DNA of 64,000 bases from Hemileia vastatrix. Its lineage: Eukaryota > Basidiomycota > Pucciniomycetes > Pucciniales > Zaghouaniaceae. How positions within the stretch are numbered: position 1 is the stretch's first letter; each line of letters begins with the position of its first letter. The stretch covers positions 25,060,498 to 25,124,497 of the forward strand of contig JASXTE010000017.1 of assembly GCA_030280995.1 (NCBI GenBank), in the 5' to 3' direction. Below are positions 11,604-21,802 of the stretch, in pieces. Position numbers and translations under genes: made by a program. The notes under the pieces were generated by a model. The model made no database searches and was not told the origin of the DNA. It saw only the letters and a list, made by a program, of their open reading frames with translations.

Positions 11604-14600
11604 AAAAGTGTCCAGCACAAGTTCGGCCGAGCTTGTGCTGGACACTTTTGGTCAGTTGCAGTCATATGAGATCAATTCTTGCTATGGCAATGAAAAAAAA
11701 TTTTTGGATAAAAAACTTCACTAGAAGTAGTTTTACATAGCCAAATTTTCTACCTAGATTTCATCCAAACCACAGCTGCACAATTTTTAATCTTTGAAAA
11801 AAAGTCAATTTAGTACAATTTATCCCTGATGGCTCTCATTTGCTTCAACACCTCTACTGGCCTTTGATAGTAGGAATATTACTTGGATTTCTTTTTTCAT
11901 ATCTGATCCCTTTAACTTAATTTTTTATTCCTAATATTGCTTTTGGATATCAATTAATAATTTATATAATAAATTATTTTCATATTTTTATACATTTATT
12001 TAATAATATTATAAATCGCATAAAATCACCTGGTATGCATTTTGCACATGAGTTTTTTCTATACTTATAAAATTAATAATATAATGGCGACCAAAAATTA
12101 ATCAAATGATATTAATGAGTGAGGAACAAATATAAAATACCAGTAGACATGTTTGTAAGAAATACTAGGTAAACTGAAGAAAAATTCTACCCTAGCTACT
12201 CTACATTAAAAAAGTGTCCAGCACAAGTTCGGCCAAACTTGTGCTGGACACTTATGGTCAGGTGCAGTCAGATGGGAGCAATTCTCTCTATGGAAATGAA
12301 GATAAATTTTTGATAAAAAATTACACTAGAAGTAGTTTGATATGGCAAAATTTTCATGCTGAAGTTTTGGTAAAGCTCAAGTGGATTTTTTTTTATTTTT
12401 ACAAAAAAAAAAATTTAGTGCAAGTTTAGCCCTGATTGTTCTAATTTAATTCAACATCTCTTTTTTCGGTTTATGGCAGGAATTTAACTTGGATTTTAAT
12501 TTTTATCTTTGATTTCTTTTATTTTACTTTATTCCTCTCATATTGCTTTTGGATAGAAGTTTATTTTTTGTAAAATAAATCATTTTCATATTTTTTTACC
12601 TTTATTTAATAATATTATAAAAGGTGTAACATCACCCAGTATTCATTTGGCACACAATTTTTTGCTATACTGATAATATTAATAATATAATGGTGACAAA
12701 AAATTAATCAATTGATAAATATGAGTGAGGCAAAAAGATTTAATAACAGTGGAAATGTTTATAAGAAATTTCAGATGATTAAAAATGACTTGCACCCTGG
12801 ATACTCTTCATGATAAAAGTGTCCAGCACAAGTTTTGCCAAACTTGTGATGGACATTTTTGGTTGCATGCCGTCAGACGCAACCAATTCTTTTTATGGAA
12901 ATGAGACTGAATTATCACTCCATCATTGCACTGAAAGTAGTTTTACATAGACAAATTGTCCCCTGGAAGTTTTTCCAAACCTAAGGTAGACAATTTTTTC
13001 CTTTGGTAAAAAGTAAATTTTATCCATGTTAATCTATGATGGTGCCCATTTTTTCTAAAGCCTCTACTGGCTCATGATAGCAGAAATTATACTTAATATC
13101 TTTATTTCATGTTTGATCTCTTTAATTTTAATCTTACCCTTTTATTTATCCTTTAGCTTTTAAATATCAATTTTATTTTGGTAAAACTGATAACTTTCAC
13201 ATTTTTTTATATTTATTATATTATATTATTAAAGTTGTAAAATCATCCAGTGTACATTCATTACACATTTTTTTGCTATACTAAAAACATTAATAATATA
13301 ATGGTGACTAAAAAACAATCAAATAATAAATATGGATGACACAGAAAGATCAAATACCCATAGACATTTTTAAAATGAATATAAGATTAACTGAAGAAGA
13401 CTTGCACCCTAGCTACTCTCCATCATAAAAGTGTCCAGCACAATTTCAGCTGAGCTTGTGCTGGACACTTTTGGTTGCATGCAGTCAGATGGGATAATTT
13501 TTTCAATGGAAGTTAAAATGAATTTTTGCTCAATCATTGCACAAGAAGTAGCTTTATACTGCTATACTATCCTCCTGATTTTTTGGAAAACATCAGGTGG
13601 ACACTTTTATTAATTTTAAAAAAAAAGAAAAAATATTCCAAATCTAGAACTGGTGGTGCAAATGTGGTCTGAAAACTCAAATTATCTTTGATGGCAGAAA
13701 TTTTATTTGAATGTTTAATTTAATATTTAATCACTTTTATTTTACTTTTTTATTCCTGTTTTTGCTTTCAAATATCAATATATTTATTGTAAAACTAATA
13801 ATTTTCATATTTTTTTTACTTTTATTTAATAAGATTATGAAAGATGTAGCATCTGCCAGTATCCATTTGGCTTACAAATTTTTTCAATACTAATAACATT
13901 AATATTATAATGGTGAAAAACAATGAATCAAATGATAAATATGAATGACACAGAAAGATCATATACAAGTGGATTTGTTTATAAGGAATACCTGAGGAAC
14001 TGAAGAAGACCTGCACCCTAGATACTCACCATCATAAAAGTGTCCAGCATAAGTTCGGCCGAACTTGTGCTGGACACTTTTGGTTGCATGCAGTCAGATG
14101 GGATAAATTACTCTATGGAAATGAAAATGACATTTTGCTCAATCATTGCACAATAAGTAGTTTGATATTGCCAAAATGTCCTCCTGATGAATTTTCAAAA
14201 CTCATCAGGACACTTTCTTTGGTTTAACAAAAAAGAAAATATAGTCCAAGTTTAGCCCTGGTGGTGCACATTTGATCTAACACCTCTACTTGTTATTGAT
14301 AGTGGGAATTTTCCTTATATTTTTTTTTCTTATTTTATCCCTTTTATTTTACTTTTTTATTGATAATATTGCTTTGGATATCAATTTTTAATTTTTAGAA
14401 TAAATAATTTTCATACTCTTATACCTTTATTTAATAATATATGATTAAAGGTGAAACACCACCTGGTATGCATTTTTCACACAAGTTATTACTATAGTAA
14501 TAACGTTAACAATATAATGATGACAAAAAATTAATCAAATGGTAAATTTAAATGACACAGAAAGATCAAATTCCAGTGGAAATGTTTATAAGAAATCCTT

Positions 14601-17600
14601 TTGAGTTTAAGAAGATTTGCTGTATGCCTACTCTCAATTATAAAAGTGTCCAGCACAAGTTTGGCCCAACTTGTGCTGGACACTTTTGGTTGCATGAAGT
14701 TATATGAGATAAATTCTCTCTATGGCAATAAAAAATTATATTTCACTCAATTATTGAAGTAAAGAATGTTTAATATTGTAAAATTGTCTCCTGGATGTCT
14801 GTCCAAACCTCAGTTCAAAATTTGTTAGCTATACATAAAAGTAAGTTTAGACCAAGTCTTGACCTAGGGGTCCCCAACTGTCCCAACACCACTTCTGGCT
14901 CTTGATAGTAAAAATTTTACTTGTATTTTTTATTTCGTATTTGATCCCATTTATTTTCATTTTACTTTTCTATTACTCTTTTTAATTTTAAATATTAATT
15001 TATTTTTTTAAAAACTAAACATATTCATATTTTTTTAACTTTATATAATAATATTATTGAAGTTGTAACATCACCAATTTTGTATTTGGCATGCAGGTTT
15101 TTGCTATACTAGAAACATTAATAATATATATGGTGACAAAAAATTAATTATATGATAAATATGAATGATAAAAAAAAGTTAAAAACCCAATAGAAATGTG
15201 AAAAACAAAAAACTGATGTACTGAGAAACACTTCCACCCTAGCTACTCTCCATCATAAAAGTGTCCAGCACAAGTTCGGCCGAACTTGTGCTGGACACTT
15301 TTGTTCAGGTGCAGTCAGATGGGATCAATTCTCTCTGTGGAAATTAAATTAAAAAAATTCTAAATAATTACATTAGAAGTAGTTTGGTATGCCTGAATTA
15401 TCCACCTTGAGTTTTTCAAAACCTCAGGTGAAAAATTTTTTATCTTTAAAAAAAATTAAATTTTATCAAATTTAGCCCTGATGGCACCCATTTGTTTCAA
15501 CACCTCTACTGGCTCTTGAAGGAAGGAATTTTTCTTGAATTTTTTTTTTCATATTTGATCTCTTTTACTTTACTTTTTTATCACTCATGTTACATTTGGA
15601 TATTAATTTATAATTTTGGAAAAGAAATCATTTTCATATTTTTTTAACATTTTTTAATAATATTATAAAAGGTGTAATATAACATGGCATGCATTTGGCG
15701 CACAAGTTTTTTCTGTACTAATAAAATTAATAAAATTCTAATGACAAAAAATTAATCAGATAATAAAATATGAATAACACAGAAAGATCAAATACCATTT
15801 GACATGTTTTAAAAAAATAACAGTTGCACTGAAGAAGACCTGCACCCTAGCTACTCTCCATCATAAAAGTGTCCAGCACAAGTTTGGCAAAACTTGTTCT
15901 GGACACTTTTGGTCAGGTGCAGTCAGATGGGATCGATTCTCTCTATGGAAATGAAAAAAATTATTTGATAAGAAACTTCACTAGATGTAGTTTGATATAG
16001 CTGAATTATCCACCTAGAGTTCATCCAAACCACAGGTACACAATTTTTTATCTTTAAAAAACAATCAATTAAGTACAATTTATCCCTGACGGCTCTCATT
16101 TGCTTCAACATCTCTACTGGCCTTTGATATTAGCAATAATACTTAAATTTCTTTTTTCATATTTGATCGCTTTAAATTAATTATTTATTCCTCATATTGC
16201 TCTTGGATATCAATTAATAAATTTTAAAATAAATTATTTTAATATTTTTATACATTTTTTAAATAATATTATAAAATGTGTAACATCACTCAGTATGGAT
16301 TTGGCACATGATTTTTTGCTATACTTATATAATTAATAATATAATTAAGACAAAAAATTAATCAAACAATATGTATGAGTGAGGCACAAAGATAAAATAC
16401 CAGTAGACATGTTTGTAAGAAATGCCAGATGAACTGAAGAAATTTTCTACCCCAGCCGCTCTCCATCATAGAAGTGTCCAGCACAAGTTCGGCCAAACTT
16501 GTGCTGGACACTTTTGGTCATGTGCAGTCAGATGGGATCAATTCTCTGTATGGCAACAAAAAAATCTTTTTATCAAATTTCACTAGAAGTAGTTTGGTTT
16601 AGCTGAATCATCCACCTGCTGTTCTGCCCAATATCAGGTGTATAATTTTTTATCTTTAAAGAAAAGGTCACTTATTACAATTAAGCCCTGATGGATCCCA
16701 TTTTCTTTAACACCTCTACTGGCTCTTGATAGAAGGAATTTTACCAGTATTTTTTTCATATTTTAACTCATTGACTTTTATTTTACTCTTTTATTCCTCT
16801 TTTTACTTTTAAATTTCAATTTAATTTTTGTAAAACTATTCCTTTCCATATTTCTTTACATCTATTTTAAAAAATTATTGAAGGTATAACTTCACATGGT
16901 ATGCATTTGGCACACAAGTTTTTGCTATACTAATAACATTAATAATATAATGGTGATAAAATATTAATTGGATGATAAATATGAAAGATACAGACTGATC
17001 AAATACCAGTAGACATGTTTATGAGAAATACAAGATGAATGAACTGAAGAAAATTTCCACCCAAGCTACTCTCCATCATAAAAGTGTCCAGCACAAGTTC
17101 GGCCGAACTTGTGCTGGACACTTTTAGTCACGTGCAGTCAGATGGGATCAATTCTCTATATGGCAACAAAAAAACATTTTTTTATTAAACTTCACTACAA
17201 GCAGTTTTGTTTAGCTGAATCATCCACCTGTTGTTCTTCCCAACCTCAGGTGTATAATTTTTTATCTTTAAAAAAAGGTCACTTATTACAATTTAGCCCT
17301 GATGGCTCCCATTTTTTTCAACACTTCTACTGGCTCTTGAGAGCAAGAATTTTACTAGTATTTCGTTTTTCATAATTAATCTCTTTGAGATTAATTTTAC
17401 CTTTTTATCCCTCATATTGCTTTTGTATATCAATTTATTTTTTGTAAAACAAATCATTTTCATATTTTTTTACCTTTATTTAATAATATTATAAAAGGTG
17501 TAACATCACCCGGTATGCATTTGGCACACGAGTTTTTCATATACTTATAATATTAATAATATAATGGTGACAATAAATTAATCAAATGATATATATGAGT

Positions 17601-18815
17601 GAGGCACAAAGATCAAGTACCAATGGACACGTTTATAAGAAATACCAGATTAACTGAAGAAAAATTCTACCCTAGCTACTCTCTGTCATAAATGTGTCCA
17701 GCACAAGTTTGGCCAAACTTGTGCTGGACACTTTTTGTCACATGCAGTCTGGTGTGATCAATTCTCTCTCAATCATTGAACTAGAAGTTGTTTGATATGG
17801 CTAAATGGTTATGCTGAAGTTTATTTAAACCTCAGATTGGCACTTTTTTGTTTTTCAAAAAAGCAATTATAGTCCAAGTTTAGCCTCACTGATGGACATT
17901 TGCCCCAACATGTCTACTTGCTCTTGATGGAAGTATATTTATTTTAATTTTTTATTTCATATTTGATTCCTTTAATTTTACCTTTTTATCCCTCATATTG
18001 CTTTTGTATATCAATTTATTTTTTGTAAAACAAATCATTTTCATATTTTTTTACCTTTATTTAATAATATTATAAAAGGTGTAACATCACCCGGTATGCA
18101 TTTGGCACACGAGTTTTTGCTATACTTATAATATTAAGACATAATGGTGACAAAAAATCAATCAAATGATAAATATGAGTGAGACACAAAGATCAAATAC
18201 CAGTGGACATGTTTATAAGAAATACCAGATGAACTGAAGAAAAATTCCACCCTAGCTAACCTCCATCATAAAAGTGTCCAGCACAAGTTCGGCCGAACTT
18301 GTGCTGGACACTTTTGGTCACATGCAGTCTGATGTGATCAATTCTCTCTATTGCAATGAAGTTGAATTTTTCTTCAATAATTGCACTAGAAGTTGTTTGA
18401 TATGGCAAAATTGTCATCCTGAAGTTTTGGTAAAGGTCCAGTGGATTTTTTTTATTTTTACAAAAAAGAAATTATAGTCCAAGTTTAGTGCCACTGGTGG
18501 GCATTCACTCCATCATGTCTACTTGCTTTTGATGGGAGGAATTTCACTTTAATTTTTTATTTCATATTTGATCCCTTTAATTTTACCTTTTTATCCCTCA
18601 TATTGCTTTTGGATATCAATTTATTTTTTGTAAAACAAATCATTTTCATATTTTTTTACCTTTATTTAATAATATTATAAAAGGTGTAACATCACCTGGT
18701 ATGCATTTGGCACACGAGTTTTTGCTATACTTATAATATTAATAACATAATGGTGACAAAAATCAATCAAATGATAAATATGAGTGAGGCACAAAGGTCA
18801 AATACCAATTAATCA
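11604..18815 (+). repeat. Tandem satellite, 12 units of ~607 bp, each with a ~46-bp palindrome
   Basis: Palindromes start at 11604, 12211, 12815, 13427, 14036, 14642, 15257, 15865, 16470, 17080, 17690 and 18270 (steps 607, 604, 612, 609, 606, 615, 608, 605, 610, 610, 580). Left arm consensus is AAAAGTGTCCAGCACAAG, centre TTCGGCCGAA, right arm CTTGTGCTGGACACTTTT. After each palindrome come GCAGTCAGATGGGATCAATT and CTATGGAAATGA, then about 130 bp on a second, weaker inverted repeat (TCCACCTGA ... TCAGGTGGA type), then a ~360-bp AT-rich tail containing CACCTCTACTGGC, a TTTTTTACCTTTATTTAATA block and GGTATGCATTTGGCACAC. Units differ by point changes, so the array is not newly amplified. Confidence 0.9.
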
Positions 18816-19341
18816 ATAGTTCTTTTTAATATTATAAATTTTTTGATTAAATAAAATGGTAATAATGAATTATATTTTTTATCCACAATTCCACTCTACT
18901 TATTCCCACTGCACAAAAAGGGTTCACTTGGTCCTTTCTTTACTGCTTGTGCATATATTTTATTGCCCACAGTGCTACAATTTTTTGTAGTGATTATCCC
19001 ACATCTGATTCAGGAATACTTTTAAATAATATAAGTTTTTTTTAAAAAAGACCTTATCATATCCAATATCCCACAAAAAAATACAACCTGTTTTTGTATT
19101 AAAGCCCGTTAATTATTAAGAAATTGTTAAAATAATAAGATTAGACCCTGGCACAGCTAGATCCATACCAACCGACCTAAAGTCTTTTCAATATTGAAAA
19201 CAATTAAATAAAATTATGATATCATACTAAATTATGGGCACCAACCATAATTCAGCACTTCTCATTTGCTCTGCTACAAAATGAGTGCATGTAGCATTTT
19301 TCTAATGTCGGACTGTTTTTCTTCCTTCCCTCACACCTTTA
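18816..19341. other. Unique AT-rich DNA after the satellite
   Basis: No gene or repeat recognised. The last satellite unit breaks off after AAATACCAAT at about 18810. A near-palindromic tract around ACTACAAAAAATTGTAG-like sequence (18970-18990) is the only local structure. Confidence 0.35.
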
Positions 19342-19795
19342 CACTACGCACCTAGTAAGATATCCCTGATGGGGATATCCAGCACGAGTTAGGGATATTT
19401 TAGGGAGGGACATAAGGTCAGAAAAATAAATGTAAGAAAAGTAAGTGCAAGAAAAATAAGTGCGAGAAACGCAAGTGTAAGAAAAATCATTTGTGACCAT
19501 GAGAATATTTTTTTTCAAAAAAAAAATTGTAAAAAAACAGAAAAAAATAAAAAATGAAATAAAAAATCTTTTTTTTGGAGAAAACAAAAGTACAAAACAA
19601 AATTTCCCATGGTTGCAAGATATTTTTCTTACATTTATTATCCTCACATCTTTTTTTTGAACATATTTTCCTGACAAATATTTATCTCGAACATATTTTT
19701 CTTGCACATATTTTTCTATCCTTTTGTCCCTCACTAAAATATCCCTAACTCCTGCCAGATATCCCCACCAGGGATATCTTACTTAGTGCGTAGTG
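19342..19795. mobile_element. CACTA-like MITE, 454 bp
   Basis: The left end reads CACTACGCACCTAGTAAGAT and the right end, reverse-complemented, CACTACGCACTAAGTAAGAT. Similarity then continues through GATATCCCTG.TGGGGATATC and TTAGGGATATTTTAG for roughly 70 bp, with weaker similarity beyond. The flanks carry a 3-bp duplication TTA (19339-19341 and 19796-19798). A CACTA terminus with a 3-bp duplication is the hallmark of the CACTA (EnSpm) superfamily. The interior has short GTAAGAAAAATAAGTGC-type repeats and no transposase. Confidence 0.85.
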
Positions 19796-19798
19796 TTA

Positions 19799-20260
19799 GT
19801 CCAGAATGAAAATTTAGTATGAGTTTTGGTCAAAATGGTTTGCCAGTGTTATCTGTATGCAATATGAATTCATATTGCATATTTCTATTTATGCATAAAA
19901 TATACTCGTTAAGCATCATTTTTTTTGCATTTTTCAATCATTATGCATATTTATGCATATTCATATGCATATTCATTATAAAGATTTATATGCATATTAA
20001 TATATTTTATTCATATACGTATATGCACCTTTTTTTTGCATATTCAATATGCATATTTTTATGCATATTTTTTATGCATATTTTTATGCATATTTTTTAT
20101 GCATATTTATTCTTCATAGTCATTATGCATAAAGTTTGGATAGGCAATTCACATCAATTTTTAGCATGCAATAAGTATCCACCATGCAAATTCAAATGCA
20201 TATGCATCTATATCATACACGCAACATATATTCAAGTTTAATATTTGAATATTAAGGTAT
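19799..20260. repeat. TATGCAT-rich imperfect repeat tract
   Basis: Between about 19855 and 20230 the heptamer TATGCAT or ATGCATAT occurs more than fifteen times, densest at 19935-20105 (units such as ATGCATATTTTT). Each unit is palindromic around ATGCAT. The 140-codon frame across it is a by-product of the repeat. No gene. Confidence 0.6.
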
Positions 20261-20463
20261 GCTAAGTGATGTTGTTCAACCTTTTGCCAAACCTGAGATT
20301 AACTGATGTTCAATGTGGTTCTTAAGCTCTACTCAAGGAGGGATTGTTCTGGATCCAATCTGTGACAGTTTATTTTTTCAATGTTTTTTCATCAGATTTA
20401 AAAACAACTTTCTGAAAGTTTCAGGATGGTTTCCCAACAGTTTCCTGACAAATTCCTAATAGT

Positions 20464-20512
20464 TTCAAAAAGAGGGAACTGCTAGTGGTTCACCCCCAGA
20501 TTTCCTGTGGTG
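20464..20512 (-). repeat. Right terminal inverted repeat of the 10.9-kb element
   Basis: Reverse complement of the left end, ending GTGGTG at 20512 before the TAT duplication. The adjoining ~180 bp (20280-20463) match the DNA next to the related terminus at 37630, so the subterminal region is conserved within the family. Confidence 0.7.
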
Positions 20513-20515
20513 TAT

Positions 20516-21010
20516 TAACTATAAATACGTTTTATAATTTAATTCTAAGGAATATCGAACCAAAAACCCCGCCCCTTTTATATCCTTTACTCCTCCTCGC
20601 ATTGACCTCATACTCATCCACTATTCCGCACACCACAAACCATTTAAAATATATCCGTTACACCTGGACCCTCCTCACTAACATCCGTTAACCCCTTAAT
20701 CCTTCACTAACCATTCTGTCCATGCTCACTACCCCTTAATAATCCACAGATATTTCATAAACTTTTTAATGTACTATTATATTAACTATTGCGCTGTGCG
20801 TCGCTTATTGGGAAAAAACTAAGACACACTATTGAGAGATTGACTAATTTAGATTTAGAGTTTTAGGCTAGCGCAATTTAATAGCGAGTACACAAAGGAA
20901 AGTCGCAGTTGCTATGGAGAGTTGCTTTCTGCGCCTTGAGTATGGATATGAACCCTTTAGTATTGATTTAATGAGCTACTTTTACCTCGAGTGTCACGTG
21001 GCGCGTGACA
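20516..21010 (-). repeat. Chromovirus 5' LTR, outer part
   Basis: Resumes the LTR after the 10.9-kb insertion and matches 56586-57078 with few, mostly C/T or G/A, differences. It ends in the 19-bp inverted repeat TGTCACGTGGCGCGTGACA, which includes a CACGTG E-box and forms the LTR edge. CCAAG at 21011-21015 is the 5-bp target duplication. Confidence 0.85.
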
Positions 21011-21015
21011 CCAAG

Positions 21016-21800
21016 GTAATGTTTTTGAAAGGTATAGAAGAAACCCTAGTGGTGTACAATTGGGAGGACTTACTTTTACACCCCAATCTCACCACTCCAA
21101 AACTTTTCCGCAATTCCACATCTTCATCCTCACTTCCAACTTCCAAATCTTCAAATCTTGATTCATCTTCTGAATCACATCTTCTAAAATTGTGCAGTTT
21201 ATCCTCATGCTGGAGGCCCAAAAATCGATCTTGAGAATCTTCTCTCTTCATAATTTTCTGCAGTTTAACCTTATGCTGGAGGCCCAAAAATAGATCTTGA
21301 CGATCTTCAAAAAAATATTTTGCATCTTCTTTCTTCATTATCTTCAGATTTTTTTCTTGATTTTCATGAATTATCTTGAAATTTTTATTTTCTTTTCTTG
21401 AGTTTTCTTCTGACCTACAAAAATAACCAGGGGTTTCCCCAATGCTCACAGGTGTGGCCCAGGTAATGTTTTTGAAGGGTGTAGAAGAAACCCTAGCGGT
21501 GCACAATTGGGAGGACTTACTTTTAGACCCCAATCTTACCGCCCCAAAACTTTTCCGCATATCTTTCAATAAAAATATATAACCAATCTTTGTCCTTGAA
21601 CTTGAATTAAAAATAATTAAGAATCTTGAGAGAGAACAGAGACTTGATAAAAAACTTGATGAATACTTGCAGAGAAGAGAAACATTAAAAAGAGAAAGTT
21701 GAAAATCCACTTAGTATATCTCCAAGGGAGCTGACCTACTACAACCTGGTATTTCCTCATCTCGGGGAGAGGTTGTAGCACTAGGGTGATCAGCCCTCAT
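21016..21800 (-). pseudogene. Family-2 Pol N-terminal region, copy A
   Basis: The ATG at 21800-21798 overlaps the Gag-PR stop (21802-21800) by one base. The frame is open except for a stop after PLEIY (TAC CAA to TAC TAA) at about 21715, then runs through a hydrophobic stretch, a Glu/Lys-rich region, two LGLQHxxKL repeats and two copies of a KSFGxVRLG ... PFKNIT block. It breaks off at the chromovirus insertion. No known domain; it precedes RT in copies C and D and is probably a linker or spacer of the polyprotein. Confidence 0.6.
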
Positions 21801-21802
21801 TA
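21728..21802 (-). promoter_or_regulatory. TAATG overlap and downstream hairpin, copy A
   Basis: On the element strand, Gag-PR stop and Pol start share one base (TAATG, 21802-21798). An outer stem (GGCTGA with TCAGCTC, allowing G-U) encloses an inner 9-bp stem CTACAACCT/AGGTTGTAG around a loop containing CTCCCCGAGATGAGG (with ATACC instead of ATCCC near the 3' side). Likely a translational coupling element; see copies B, C and D for conservation. Confidence 0.6.

Larger units (their letters stand above)
9615..20512. mobile_element. 10.9-kb TIR-bounded element filled with a palindromic satellite
   Basis: The left end reads CACCACGAGAAATC and the right end, reverse-complemented, CACCACAGGAAATC. 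The two ends stay similar for about 50-57 bp. It splits the chromovirus LTR with a 3-bp target duplication TAT (9612-9614 and 20513-20515), proved by the uninterrupted LTR at about 56583, which reads CACTATTAACT. No transposase or other domain is present inside, so it would be non-autonomous. A 3-bp duplication fits CACTA- or Harbinger-type transposases; the superfamily is not settled. Contents: left subterminal DNA, divergent repeat modules (10195-11180), a 12-unit satellite, a CACTA-like MITE, a TATGCAT-rich tract and the right subterminal DNA. Confidence 0.7.
2456..21010 (-). mobile_element. Decayed Ty3/Gypsy chromovirus, 5' LTR split by a later insertion
   Basis: Reading the minus strand, the order is 5' LTR (21010 to 9307, interrupted by the 9615-20512 element), Gag, protease, RT, RNase H, integrase with chromodomain, AT-rich spacer, antisense zinc-cluster gene, remnant 3' LTR. 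PR-RT-RH-INT order defines Ty3/Gypsy and the chromodomain makes it a chromovirus. It lies inside the pol gene of family-2 copy A: CCAAG follows the LTR at 21011-21015 and also precedes the matching LTR copy at 56276. No tRNA-type primer-binding site is evident next to the 5' LTR (the sequence before 9307 on the minus strand is AT-rich), so priming may be of another kind. All domains carry stops or frameshifts. Confidence 0.75.

Noticed and set aside
11604..18315. Regularly spaced palindromes as a possible CRISPR array
   Set aside because: Spacing is ~607 bp, the intervening DNA is itself repeated, and the setting is eukaryotic; this is a satellite.
12214..18477. Similar short frames starting MSSTSSAELVLDTFG in several satellite units (12214, 13431, 18274)
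   Set aside because: They start inside the palindrome and differ in length and end. They are by-products of the repeat, not a protein family.
19339..19734. 131-codon minus-strand frame (MRDKRIEKYVQEKYV...)
   Set aside because: Lies within the CACTA-like MITE and reflects its short internal repeats; no domain.
19819..20241. 140-codon frame rich in Tyr, His and Cys
   Set aside because: Translation of the TATGCAT-rich tract.
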